This document shows, in pieces, positions 1-6,980 of a stretch of DNA of 14,806 nt. The notes below the pieces were generated by a model. The model saw nothing but the letters and a program-made list of their open reading frames with translations. It was not told the origin of the DNA and ran no database searches. Both the position numbers and the translations under genes were made by a program. How positions within the stretch are numbered: position 1 is the first letter of the stretch; each line of letters starts with the position of its first letter. Source of the DNA: Deltaproteobacteria bacterium (GTDB lineage: Bacteria; Desulfobacterota; DSM-4660; Desulfatiglandales; Desulfatiglandaceae); the NCBI GenBank assembly GCA_013349725.1, contig DUZB01000051.1, forward strand, positions 1-14,806. Reading direction: 5' to 3'.

Positions 1-118
1 CCATTACCTGCCGCAGGGAAATCACCGCCCCGTTGGAAATGAACGATCCGAGGCTTTTCTGGTCGAAGATGACGGATGATCCTTTGCGCTGCCAGACTGT
101 GTTCGTTATGGCGTCCAT
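1..118 (-). CDS. N-terminal part of an unrecognised protein, third gene of a defence-like operon (partial)
   Basis: An open frame begins with ATG at 118-116 and runs off the left edge without a stop, giving 39 residues that start MDAITNTVWQRKGSS and contain IFDQKSLGSFISNGAVIS. The start is well supported: GGAG lies 8 bases upstream of the ATG, and the gene begins 2 bp after the stop of the DUF4276 gene, so the two are almost certainly translated from one transcript. I do not recognise the family from this fragment. By position it is the third member of an ATPase-DUF4276-unknown gene set and may be an effector or accessory protein of that set, but this is only inference from gene order. Confidence 0.6.
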   Translation of the reverse strand, partial: MDAITNTVWQRKGSSVIFDQKSLGSFISNGAVISLRQVM

Positions 119-120
119 TA

Positions 121-678
121 TTATGTCTCCACAAGTTTCCGAATTCCAGCCAAAAGGATTTTGAAGCTATGGGATTTGTTGGCTTCAATTTCAAGATAGG
201 GAGCGATAGCACGGGACCCGGCCAATTTCTTATAAATACCTGCTGTTAGTTGTCCAAGCTCCCATGAAGGACTCCCGATTTTGTCCGGAGCACGATACTT
301 CCGGTTGTTCTGCTTTCTTGCAAGCCCGAAGATGCCCAGCCCCTTTTCCACGGCAGCCAGATCGCCGAGATAGAAACTTTCCAGTTCGCGACAGGCTACC
401 CGGATCAACACATCGCTTCTATTCGCCTGCCTACAAAGATCAATCAATTTCTGTTTAATGACGTGACAATCACCGGAATCCTGATCTCGAATGACAACAA
501 AGGCGCAATGGGGAGCGCGCCAGGCTTTCAGGGTTTGCGCGAGCCTCTTTTCCAAATCCTGCTTCCTTTCGAATACTTTGAACTCTGGGTAAACATCCAC
601 CGGCAGCAGCCTTGGAAGGACTCCTTTCAGCATTTCTTCGGTAGACGGTTCCTCCAGTAAAAAGATCAAACGTTTCAT
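121..678 (-). CDS. DUF4276 family protein (TOPRIM-like), probable partner of an AAA ATPase
   Basis: A 185-residue protein with the features I know from DUF4276: an N-terminal LIFLLEEPSTEEML with acidic residues E9, E10 and E14, then VVIRDQDSGDC with D65 and D67, then RVACRELESFYLGD at 94-106, and a basic C-terminus NKSHSFKILLAGIRKLV. The E...DxD...E pattern after alternating hydrophobic strands is what a TOPRIM-like metal-binding fold shows, so nuclease activity is plausible but unproven. The ATG overlaps the stop of the upstream ATPase frame (ATGA), which indicates translational coupling. The pairing of an ABC/OLD-like ATPase with a small TOPRIM-type protein is the arrangement of RloA/RloB, AbiL and PARIS (AriA/AriB) defence pairs, so a role in anti-phage defence is likely by analogy. 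The length looks complete. Because the ATPase partner is truncated here, the protein may no longer act in a working system. Confidence 0.85.
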   Translation of the reverse strand: MKRLIFLLEEPSTEEMLKGVLPRLLPVDVYPEFKVFERKQDLEKRLAQTLKAWRAPHCAFVVIRDQDSGDCHVIKQKLIDLCRQANRSDVLIRVACRELESFYLGDLAAVEKGLGIFGLARKQNNRKYRAPDKIGSPSWELGQLTAGIYKKLAGSRAIAPYLEIEANKSHSFKILLAGIRKLVET

Positions 679-851
679 TGTGGATCAACCTCTGGGAAAA
701 ACCCGTGCTTCCAGAGATATCCCATCTGATCTCCCTCCGCCATGAAGGCGGCAAGCTGTTTATCGTCCTTGGCCCGCCGGACCTTGGTGTAGCCATCCTT
801 TTTAATCAACCAGAAAACGCTTTTGGAACAATCCCCTGGGTCCCTGATCCT
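675..851 (-). pseudogene. C-terminal remnant of an AAA-family ATPase (5' part missing)
   Basis: On the minus strand, in the frame that ends with the TGA at 677-675, 58 codons are open after an in-frame TAA at 854-852. The peptide includes DCSKSVFWLIKKDGYTKVRR and ends GYLWKHGFFPEVDPQ. This ending (a beta-strand after RD.G, then a charged helix and LWK.G....VDPQ) is the usual C-terminus of AAA_15/AAA_21-type ABC-fold ATPases that sit before DUF4276 genes. The Walker A, signature and Walker B regions are all absent: nothing ATPase-like continues past about 845 in any frame. There is no plausible start codon with a ribosome binding site, so this is a fragment, not a small gene. It overlaps the DUF4276 start by ATGA, which shows that the operon was once intact. 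This stretch is too short to be found by length-filtered gene calling. Confidence 0.7.
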
Positions 852-932
852 TTACGATGCCACAAGGTACTTCGCTGCAAATATGGTGTCCTCAATCACA
901 CGCATGTTCCCGATGAAAACATGTCCCCCGGA

Positions 933-1268
933 ATGTATGAAATTGCTTACAGACAGAAGCTGCAGGAACTGATCACGCAGGAGATTTATACCCCCCTGTC
1001 CGTAATATTCGACAGGTATTTTTCCGCACCCCACCTTGCTTCCGGCGATCCCAAACAGGTGGTCGATACCATGTGGGAGGAACTGGAGGAAATCAGAAGG
1101 CCCGCAGAGAACATGGGAGAATGGCTTGGAAACAGGGACACAGAGAGTCTGGAAAAGATGATTCACCCCTTCTCGATCCAAGAACTCACAGGGGAAACCA
1201 TCAGCGATGAACAGTTAAAGCAGGAACTTGATCAGATTACCCTGGAGGATTTTCTGGAAATGCTTTGA
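933..1268 (+). CDS. Hypothetical protein, probably the 3' end of a truncated and frameshifted gene
   Basis: The frame from ATG 933 gives 111 residues, rich in Glu, Asp, Gln and Leu, ending TLEDFLEML and mostly helical in appearance. I do not recognise the family. The amino-acid composition of this frame is far more protein-like than the opposite strand. No Shine-Dalgarno precedes ATG 933 or the in-frame ATG 921. Coding-like sequence continues upstream in another frame: positions about 846-912 read LILYDATRYFAANM and on to TRMFP, and a one-base shift near 905-915 would join it to DENMSPGMYEIAYRQ. The upstream limit coincides with the end of the ATPase remnant. The simplest reading is a gene whose 5' part was lost by recombination and which then took a frameshift. 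An intact 111-residue gene is the alternative. It ends 17 bp from the convergent malonyl-CoA decarboxylase gene. Confidence 0.45.
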   Translation: MYEIAYRQKLQELITQEIYTPLSVIFDRYFSAPHLASGDPKQVVDTMWEELEEIRRPAENMGEWLGNRDTESLEKMIHPFSIQELTGETISDEQLKQELDQITLEDFLEML

Positions 1269-1285
1269 GGCCCCGAAGCGCCATC

Positions 1286-2719
1286 TTACGAGGGAGAAAC
1301 CGGGAGAACATTACCGAGGCAATCTTTTACCTGCTTGGAAAAAGTAATCTTCCCTTCGGCGGCATAGGCCTCATGGCATTCGTCAATATCAGACCGTTTG
1401 TACAGATAATTCACCATGAGTCCTGCAGATTCCTGCATTCCTTTGGGGGAAACATCTCCCAGCCAGTTTATCCGCTCAAGTCGGGCCCCATTAGAAATAT
1501 GGAAATGGGTTACAGAATCGAGAGCGCGTTTTCCCTTTTTCATATTCAGGAGATAATGCACAGCCAATCCCATGAGCGGTTGCTCCACGATACTGCAGGT
1601 TTTCGCGTCGTTATGCCAGTCGCCCTGCAATATCTCAAGGAGGTTCCTGGCGGCATTGTCTCCTGACCCCAGTTTTCTCATGGAAAGGATATCTCCGGCC
1701 TTGAATAAAGAGGTGTCGCCTTTCTCAAGGAGTGGATCCAGCCATCTTCGAAACCCGGGTATCGGCGACAGGGTCGAAAAAACCTTGAGATTTTTGAACT
1801 CCGAAGCGAGTTCTGAAACCACCCACTTTATGAGAAAATTGCCCAGACTGATTCCGACAAGTCCTTTCTGTGCATTGGTTATGGAATAAAATATAGCAGT
1901 ATCCGCCTCGTCCTGATCTATGACGGGGCTTTCTTCATTCAGCAGATTCTGCACGTTATCGGCCATGCCCTTCACAAGCGCCACCTCAATAAAAATAAGC
2001 GGTTCGTTAGGCATCTTATTATGAAAAAAGGCAAAACAGCGCCTATCGGAATCGAGCCGGTTCTTCAAATCCCGCCATGAAGAAATCTGATGCACCGCCT
2101 CATACTCCATGAGTTTCTCCAGGAGGGCCGCCGGGGAATTCCAGGTGATTTCTTCCATATCAAGCAAACCGATATCAAACAGTGAGTTAAGGAGAAATTT
2201 GAGGTCTTTTTCCAGACCTGCCAGGTAGACATCATCCTTTTTTAATTCCAGAAGATCCGATCGCATATCCACAAGGAATTTAAGACCATCATCAAGGGTA
2301 TTGAACTGGCGCAGGATTTTCAATTTGGGTGAGTCCAGAACTTCGCGCAAAGCATTTTCGGCCTCAAAACGCTGCTTCGGGTTTCCGGCTCCTTTAAAAG
2401 CTTCCAGAAAGGCATAAATCTTGACCTCTTCGATACTGAAGTCGCGTGAGAGTTTTTTTAAAAAACGTTCCCGGCCGTTCCGGTTCAGGTTCATATAGAT
2501 ATTGCCAAGTTCCGCGGACCGGACACGGGCACTGACTTCCCCCCCTTTGCCTTCAACACATTCAACCATTCGCTTGTGCAGATACGGCATATCTTCCTTG
2601 GGAAGACCTGGATGAACCTCCCCCTTAATGGCACGACGGGCTGAGCTTTTGAGCCCACGCCAGGTTCGCACAAAATTGATGATGGATGCACGGCGAAATC
2701 GGGTCACAGCTTCACGCAT
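1286..2719 (-). CDS. Malonyl-CoA decarboxylase
   Basis: A 477-residue protein of the malonyl-CoA decarboxylase family (EC 4.1.1.9), which converts malonyl-CoA to acetyl-CoA and CO2 in the cytoplasm, disposing of malonyl-CoA or supporting malonate use. The N-terminal third is helical. The C-terminal catalytic GNAT-like domain starts near SSWRDLKNRLDSDRRCFAFF (about 213-232) and carries PLIFIEVALVKGMADN, IFYSITNAQKGLVGISLG (about 276-293), STLSPIPGFRRWL, and THFHISNGARLERINWLG, whose HFH includes the likely catalytic His407. The start is set by a strong AGGAGG 8 bases before ATG 2719. The frame is open 10 codons further to an ATG at 2749, but that start lacks a site, and an ATG at 2725 lies too close to the AGGAGG. 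The length fits bacterial members. It appears monocistronic: no malonyl-CoA synthetase or transporter is next to it. Family members mostly have FYSIS where this has FYSIT. Confidence 0.93.
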   Translation of the reverse strand: MREAVTRFRRASIINFVRTWRGLKSSARRAIKGEVHPGLPKEDMPYLHKRMVECVEGKGGEVSARVRSAELGNIYMNLNRNGRERFLKKLSRDFSIEEVKIYAFLEAFKGAGNPKQRFEAENALREVLDSPKLKILRQFNTLDDGLKFLVDMRSDLLELKKDDVYLAGLEKDLKFLLNSLFDIGLLDMEEITWNSPAALLEKLMEYEAVHQISSWRDLKNRLDSDRRCFAFFHNKMPNEPLIFIEVALVKGMADNVQNLLNEESPVIDQDEADTAIFYSITNAQKGLVGISLGNFLIKWVVSELASEFKNLKVFSTLSPIPGFRRWLDPLLEKGDTSLFKAGDILSMRKLGSGDNAARNLLEILQGDWHNDAKTCSIVEQPLMGLAVHYLLNMKKGKRALDSVTHFHISNGARLERINWLGDVSPKGMQESAGLMVNYLYKRSDIDECHEAYAAEGKITFSKQVKDCLGNVLPVSPS

Positions 2720-2791
2720 TGGCATTCCCTCCTGAATCCGTTTCCACATTAAAAAACGAAAAGCTTCCGGTATAAAAATTGGTTTTCTTGG

Positions 2792-2820
2792 ATCGTACCC
2801 CTGTTAGATTTTTCTGTCAA
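2792..2820 (-). promoter_or_regulatory. Sigma70-type promoter for the malonyl-CoA decarboxylase gene
   Basis: Read on the minus strand, TTGACA (2820-2815) is followed by a 17-base spacer and TACGAT (2797-2792). The -35 is a perfect consensus and the -10 matches 4 of 6. It points into the decarboxylase gene, whose start lies about 72 bases downstream of the -10. An 8-bp inverted repeat (TCGTACCC at 2793-2800 and GGGTACGA at 2865-2872) has its first arm on the -10 element, so a repressor or activator could act here. Confidence 0.6.
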
Positions 2821-2952
2821 ACTTTTCAAACGATAGGCGTTCTATTCGAGAAAGCCCAGATCACGGGTACGAAGGGGATTTCACTCCATGGAAGGAATAG
2901 GAAAGGGTTGGGAGGATCGGTTTTCAGCGGGGAGAATGTACAAGGATGATTT

Positions 2953-3210
2953 TCATACCCAATCCACTTTTTTTTTCAAACGATATTTTTTTATCTTGAT
3001 TCTTTTGTCGGCCCCCTCTTTTCTTATGAGGCCGAATATTTCTATTTCCTTATGAAGAAAGGGAAGGAGACATTCTCCTTTTTCATCCTTATCAACGAGA
3101 TACTCTTCCTCGTTAAAAGTAGAGATAGAAATGGAGAGTATTTTCCCATTTTCATCCCATTCTGATGGAGTAATCAAACCCCTGATCTTCACAGGCAGAT
3201 TCCTTTTCAT
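2953..3210 (-). CDS. Small OB-fold-like hypothetical protein
   Basis: An 85-residue, highly charged protein with no cysteine pair or membrane segment. The pattern is a series of short beta-strands: VKIRGLITPSEWDENGKI, LSISISTFNEEEYLVD, then LHKEIEIFGLIRK and RIKIKKYRL. This is how small five-stranded OB-fold proteins look. I recall similar orphan small proteins (strand, SEWDENG, strand, then a G.(I/V)RK turn) in Desulfobacterota, but I cannot name a function. The start ATG 3210 has only a poor ribosome binding site. The gene stands alone, with a spacer of 233 bp to the decarboxylase gene downstream, so it is not clearly in an operon. No substrate can be assigned. Confidence 0.7.
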   Translation of the reverse strand: MKRNLPVKIRGLITPSEWDENGKILSISISTFNEEEYLVDKDEKGECLLPFLHKEIEIFGLIRKEGADKRIKIKKYRLKKKVDWV

Positions 3211-3874
3211 AGTTCACGTTCATTTCTTTTCTTGACGACTTCCCTTCGCGCTTCAGGATTCATTTTGCCGAAAAAATACGGTAAATAGGAAATCCCAACG
3301 GACGTCGCATTGCATACTGCATTGTTCTTCCATAGGCATTATGCGACTTTCATGCCAAAATAATGGAAGCAGCGAGATATCGGCGGCCCCAAGGGTAGAT
3401 GTGTATTTTCAGTATAAAACGGACAGATTTGAACGATATCCCCATGGCGCCTGATTTGTAAGGCTTATCAGATTCGCGCCGGCAGGGCTGAAGGGGCTTC
3501 ATTTTTTTCTAAAGAACGCAGGCTGCGATCGTAAATTTCTTCGTCACGCATACAAAGGACGGAAAAGGGAAAGAATCTCAAATTCCGGTATGGGGGAAAA
3601 AAAGAACCATGGGTTCCGGTTTATGGAGTGCTGAATGCGGATTGGGGATTGCGTCACCAGAAAACCGGCTGATTGACAAAAGGGTAACCCTCGCTTCCCC
3701 GATTTTTTTTCGTTCAGACTGGTCCCACCTTCTGCGGACGATGTCCGAATCCTTTCAAAAACCTTGCAAAAAAGAAATGGAGTTCTTAATCTCTGCGGGA
3801 AGAAGTTAGACGTCTATATCGAATTTGTAGCTTATATGAGGCCAGGCATTATGATTTACTTGAGGCAGACTCAA
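3211..3874. other. Long intergenic spacer without a convincing gene
   Basis: About 660 bp with no reading frame I trust on either strand. It holds a 7-bp inverted repeat (GTCGCAT 3304-3310, ATGCGAC 3341-3347), a four-unit heptamer array at 3625-3652, and a weak plus-strand promoter candidate TTGCAA (3764-3769), 17-base spacer, TAATCT (3787-3792) ahead of the metalloprotease. Frames of 66 residues (3609-3809) and 37 residues (3341-3454) have unconvincing composition. The spacer may carry the promoters of the two genes that diverge from it. Confidence 0.5.
3625..3652 (+). repeat. Heptamer array, four imperfect units
   Basis: Four consecutive 7-bp units: GGAGTGC, TGAATGC, GGATTGG, GGATTGC. The consensus is GGATTGC, with three of the four units ending in TGC and every unit carrying the core (G/T)GA.TG. 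The array is intergenic. Such 7-bp-period G/T/A-rich arrays are scattered between genes in several bacterial genomes; the function is unknown. Confidence 0.5.
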
Positions 3875-5242
3875 ATGTATTTTAATATTACTTTCAAAGA
3901 ACGTCATCGACTCTTATACTTTTCCCTGCTCAAAACAGGAATCCTGCTCTTTGCAATGTTTCTGGTCACCCAGAGTAGAACGCTGTCCATGGCCGGATCA
4001 CCGGACCCAATTCAAACCCGGCCCCTCCAAAAGACCTCCAGCCAATCAGATATTCTTGAAAACCTGGCAACTTTTCTTGGATCTGACGGCACATGGAAAG
4101 AAGGCATCCGCTGCGGAGCCCCATCTCCGACCCGTGAGGAGGCGGAAAGTGCCCGAAAAGCGTTAGACTCTTTTTTCATGCGGAAAAGGGAAGGCAGAGA
4201 GACAGCCCTCATCATTCCTGTTGTCTTTCACGTGGTAAGGCATTCTGACGGATCTGCAGACGTCACGGATCTGCAGATCAGCATGCAGATGGATGTGCTC
4301 AACAATGCCTATAGAGACGTAGGCTATCAGTTTACCCTTCAGAGCGTGAACCGGGTAAACAACAAGATCTGGTCAACAGATCCATCTCTTCAATCTGAAA
4401 CTGCCATGAAAAAAGCACTTGCCGTAAATCCGGCCTCGACCTTGAATATTTACACATGCGATCTCTCGAACGGTTTACTTGGATATTCCTACCTGCCGTA
4501 CTCCTACAACGAAAACAGCTTTATGCATGGCGTGGTTGTCCTGTACTCTTCCCTGCCGGGGGGAACGGCCTACCCCTATAATGAGGGGGATTCCGTAACC
4601 CATGAAACGGGCCATTATCTCGGGTTGTATCATACGTTTGAAAATGGATGCATGTTGCCTGGAGACGAAGTGGATGATACACCCTATGAAGCAAGTCCGG
4701 CTTCGGGCTGTCCCCTGGGACGGGATTCCTGCCCCAGAGACCCTGGAGAGGACCCTATCCGTAATTTCATGGACTACTCCGATGACGCCTGCATGGAAGA
4801 ATTCACCGTCGAACAGGGCACGCGTATGGATGCCATGGTGGCAGCCTATAAACCAACCCTGTGGAACAGCAATTCCGTATTCCCGGACATAAAGGCAAAT
4901 GGCTCTGACGGACCAGTTTCAGTGCTCTCCGCGGATCCGGTCAAGATCACTGTGACCCTGTATCCCGGCAATCAGGCGGGACAGAATGCGGATTGGTGGA
5001 TTGGTGTCCTTACGTCTTTACCAGCGCCCAACGATTGGTTTACCTACGTTTACCCGGACGGGTGGAAGCAGGGCATCCATTTGTATGCTCGAACCCCTCT
5101 TTTTGAACTGTACCCGCCCCTTGAAGTCCTTGATAGCCCATTGCCGAGGGGAAATTACACCTTCTATTTCGTCATTGATGCACTGGCTGACGGCACTGCA
5201 AACTCCGTATGGTATGATTCCCTGGAAGTGACGGTGAAATAA
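3875..5242 (+). CDS. Secreted M43-family (pappalysin/cytophagalysin-type) zinc metalloprotease
   Basis: A 455-residue exported endopeptidase. A basic n-region (KERHR) and hydrophobic stretch (about 13-31) ending SMAG at 38-41 form a signal peptide or lipid-free anchor. The propeptide/linker runs to about 110. The catalytic domain (about 113-327) has HETGHYLGLYH at 243-253, giving the zinc ligands H243, H247 and H253 with catalytic E244, and a Met-turn NFMDYSDD with M299. Cysteines at 259, 279, 286 and 306 probably form the disulfides typical of M43. From about 335 to the end there is a beta-sandwich-like module (DIKANGSDGPVSV, NADWWIGV, GNYTFYFVIDA). The start chosen has TTGAGG 9 bases upstream. 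In-frame ATGs at 3851 (also with GAGG upstream), 3836 and 3764 are alternatives, but 3875 gives the cleanest signal peptide. The gene stops 3 bp before the convergent argF, without a recognisable terminator between them. Confidence 0.88.
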   Translation: MYFNITFKERHRLLYFSLLKTGILLFAMFLVTQSRTLSMAGSPDPIQTRPLQKTSSQSDILENLATFLGSDGTWKEGIRCGAPSPTREEAESARKALDSFFMRKREGRETALIIPVVFHVVRHSDGSADVTDLQISMQMDVLNNAYRDVGYQFTLQSVNRVNNKIWSTDPSLQSETAMKKALAVNPASTLNIYTCDLSNGLLGYSYLPYSYNENSFMHGVVVLYSSLPGGTAYPYNEGDSVTHETGHYLGLYHTFENGCMLPGDEVDDTPYEASPASGCPLGRDSCPRDPGEDPIRNFMDYSDDACMEEFTVEQGTRMDAMVAAYKPTLWNSNSVFPDIKANGSDGPVSVLSADPVKITVTLYPGNQAGQNADWWIGVLTSLPAPNDWFTYVYPDGWKQGIHLYARTPLFELYPPLEVLDSPLPRGNYTFYFVIDALADGTANSVWYDSLEVTVK

Positions 5243-5245
5243 AGA

Positions 5246-6166
5246 TCAGGACAGCAGAAAATCCAGAATACCCGCAGCACCGTGCATTTTATTTTCCCCT
5301 TGGCGCCATATAATGGATTGAGGTCCTTCCATCACTTCATCTGTAATCTCCAGGCCTCTGTAAGCAGGCAGACAGTGCATAACTACTGCGTCCGGGGCGG
5401 CGGCTTTGAGAAGCTCTTTATTGATCTGGTATCCCTGAAACGCTGCCAGTTTTTTTTCTTTCTCTTCCTCTTCGCCCATACTCACCCAAACGTCCGTATA
5501 GAGGATGTCAGCCCCTCGCACCCCCTCTTCCGGATCTTCAACAACTCTGATCCGGGCGCCCGTTTTTGCCGCAATTTCACGGGCCTTTTCAACCATCTCA
5601 TTCCTGGGGAAATAATTTTTTGGGCTGGCAACATGCATGTTCATACCGGCCAGTGCGCAGGCAAGCAGCAGAGAATGGCACACATTGTTCCCGTCCCCTA
5701 TATAAGCAAGGGTTAATCCCCTCACTTTTCCTTTGACTTCCATGATGGTAAAAAGATCGCATATGGCCTGGGTCGGGTGGCTAAGGTCGCTCAAACCGTT
5801 GATGACAGGAATCCCCGAATAGGTCGAAAGTGCTTCCAGGGTCTGATGTGAATAAACCCTTGCAATGACTGCATCAAGATAACTGCCAAGAATTCGGGCC
5901 GTGTCCTCTATGGGCTCTCCTCTTTTAATCTGGAGATCGCCGGAAGAAAGATAGATTGCCCCCCCACCAAGCCTCAGAATGGCTGATTCAAAACTGGTAC
6001 GCGTCCTTGTGGACGGTTTTTCAAAGAAAATTCCGATGACCGAATTTTCCAAAATACGAAGACTTTTTTTCTCTTTCACAGCACTTTTAAAGGTCTTCGC
6101 TCTTTCCAGTATGGCAAAGAGATCAGCGGAAGTTAAATCGTTTATTGTCAAAATCGACCTTGTCAT
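5246..6166 (-). CDS. argF: Ornithine carbamoyltransferase
   Basis: A 306-residue cytoplasmic enzyme (EC 2.1.3.3) that joins carbamoyl phosphate and ornithine to give citrulline in arginine synthesis. All signature motifs are present: the carbamoyl-phosphate loop KPSTRTRTSFE (50-60), HPTQ in SHPTQAICDL, the ornithine-side DVWVSMGEE, and HCLPAYRG with the catalytic Cys. The length equals that of typical anabolic OTCases. The start ATG 6166 has GGAGG six bases upstream; the frame is open 17 codons further but those precede the ribosome site. It lies 88 bp after the YkgJ-like gene on the same strand and may be cotranscribed with it. No other arg gene is in the window. N-acetylornithine transcarbamylase is unlikely, given the canonical SMG and HCLP motifs. 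Confidence 0.95.
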   Translation of the reverse strand: MTRSILTINDLTSADLFAILERAKTFKSAVKEKKSLRILENSVIGIFFEKPSTRTRTSFESAILRLGGGAIYLSSGDLQIKRGEPIEDTARILGSYLDAVIARVYSHQTLEALSTYSGIPVINGLSDLSHPTQAICDLFTIMEVKGKVRGLTLAYIGDGNNVCHSLLLACALAGMNMHVASPKNYFPRNEMVEKAREIAAKTGARIRVVEDPEEGVRGADILYTDVWVSMGEEEEKEKKLAAFQGYQINKELLKAAAPDAVVMHCLPAYRGLEITDEVMEGPQSIIWRQGENKMHGAAGILDFLLS

Positions 6167-6254
6167 TTCATACCTCCAATCGGTAAAATCGGGTTTCATC
6201 CCCGGAAAACGCCACACAGAAATTTCACTTTCCCCATCAGGAAAAGTCCTGATC

Positions 6255-6980
6255 TCATGGAAACAAGACCTTTTTCAAATAGGAAAAGCCCAGTTGCAAC
6301 AGTGCTTCATCATTCTTATTGATGTTTTTGCGCGTGGCGGCATCTATTCGGAACAATTCGAGGAAACCGGTGTGGAAAACAAATTCCCTGAAGATATCCA
6401 CGTTGTAGCATGCCACCATGACTTTCTGCTGTTGCCCCTCGTTGAGAAAGATGGAACGATCCCGTTTAGGGTGGAAGAGGATTTCAAGCATTCTGTCGTT
6501 CATTTCATCGTAGGGAAGGAGCCCTTGATCAATCCTCCACTGATTTATGACCTGCACCTTATTTTCCTTGACACCCTCACACCCCTTCAGATCCAGGAGA
6601 TAGAATATCCCCCCCTCGTCATCCCCTAAAGCCGAAAGCCTTCCCAGAGGGAACAGACGACAGGCCGTCGGCCGATCATCATAGATCTCACAGCCGTCAC
6701 GGCCGACAAAGGGACACACATTTTCGGCGCCTTTCATTTTCAGAGACAAGATGGGGAATCCCGAACCGGGGTCCAGCCGATACACCGCGTACTGGGACAA
6801 AAAATCGTCGGAGAAAAGATGAAGCGCCCTCTTTATCCTTATCACGTCGTAGGGAGTCAAAAGCAGATGTTTATTTCGACAGCAACTGTTGAAGCAAGAG
6901 AGTCTCCTGTGGCAGGAAAAATGGAACGTATCCATCAAGCCCAGTCTTTTTTCAGAAGGAGGAGGAGTATCGGTAAACAC
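6255..6980 (-). CDS. YkgJ-like cysteine-cluster protein (zinc/iron-chelating domain)
   Basis: A 241-residue soluble protein of the YkgJ/CxxCxxCC family. Conserved cysteines appear in two groups: FSCHRRLSCFNSCC with C23, C29, C33 and C34, and CPFVGRDGCEIYDDRPTACRLFP with C89, C97 and C107, followed by another Cys in LKGCEG. The family is thought to bind zinc or an iron-sulfur cluster; its biochemical role is unknown. The frame opens with GTG at 6980, preceded only by a distant GGGG; the ATG 15 codons in (6935) has no better site, so the start is uncertain, though either keeps all cysteines. It precedes argF by 88 bp on the same strand. The C-terminal half (about 140-241) has no motif I recognise. 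Confidence 0.85.
   Translation of the reverse strand: MFTDTPPPSEKRLGLMDTFHFSCHRRLSCFNSCCRNKHLLLTPYDVIRIKRALHLFSDDFLSQYAVYRLDPGSGFPILSLKMKGAENVCPFVGRDGCEIYDDRPTACRLFPLGRLSALGDDEGGIFYLLDLKGCEGVKENKVQVINQWRIDQGLLPYDEMNDRMLEILFHPKRDRSIFLNEGQQQKVMVACYNVDIFREFVFHTGFLELFRIDAATRKNINKNDEALLQLGFSYLKKVLFP

Noticed and set aside
470..796. Minus-strand frame of 108 residues overlapping the DUF4276 start
   Set aside because: Shadow of the ATPase tail and DUF4276 gene in another frame; Arg/Pro/Ser-rich and without a start signal.
678..932. 5' extension of the plus-strand hypothetical gene back to ATG 678
   Set aside because: This part is the antisense of the ATPase remnant, whose own frame gives a recognisable C-terminus, so it is unlikely to be translated.
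852..1181. Minus-strand frame of 109 residues, in the same frame as the ATPase remnant and ending at the TAA before it
   Set aside because: Its residues show no ATPase motifs and look like the mirror of the Glu-rich plus-strand frame; no ribosome binding site.
3341..3454. Plus-strand frame of 37 residues starting at ATG 3341
   Set aside because: Starts within an inverted repeat arm, no ribosome binding site, no homology I recognise.
3609..3809. Plus-strand frame of 66 residues in the spacer before the metalloprotease
   Set aside because: It begins inside the heptamer region, has unlikely composition and no recognisable motif.
5979..6629. Plus-strand frame of 216 residues across argF and the YkgJ-like gene
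   Set aside because: Antisense to two well-supported genes; long only because stops are rare on that strand.
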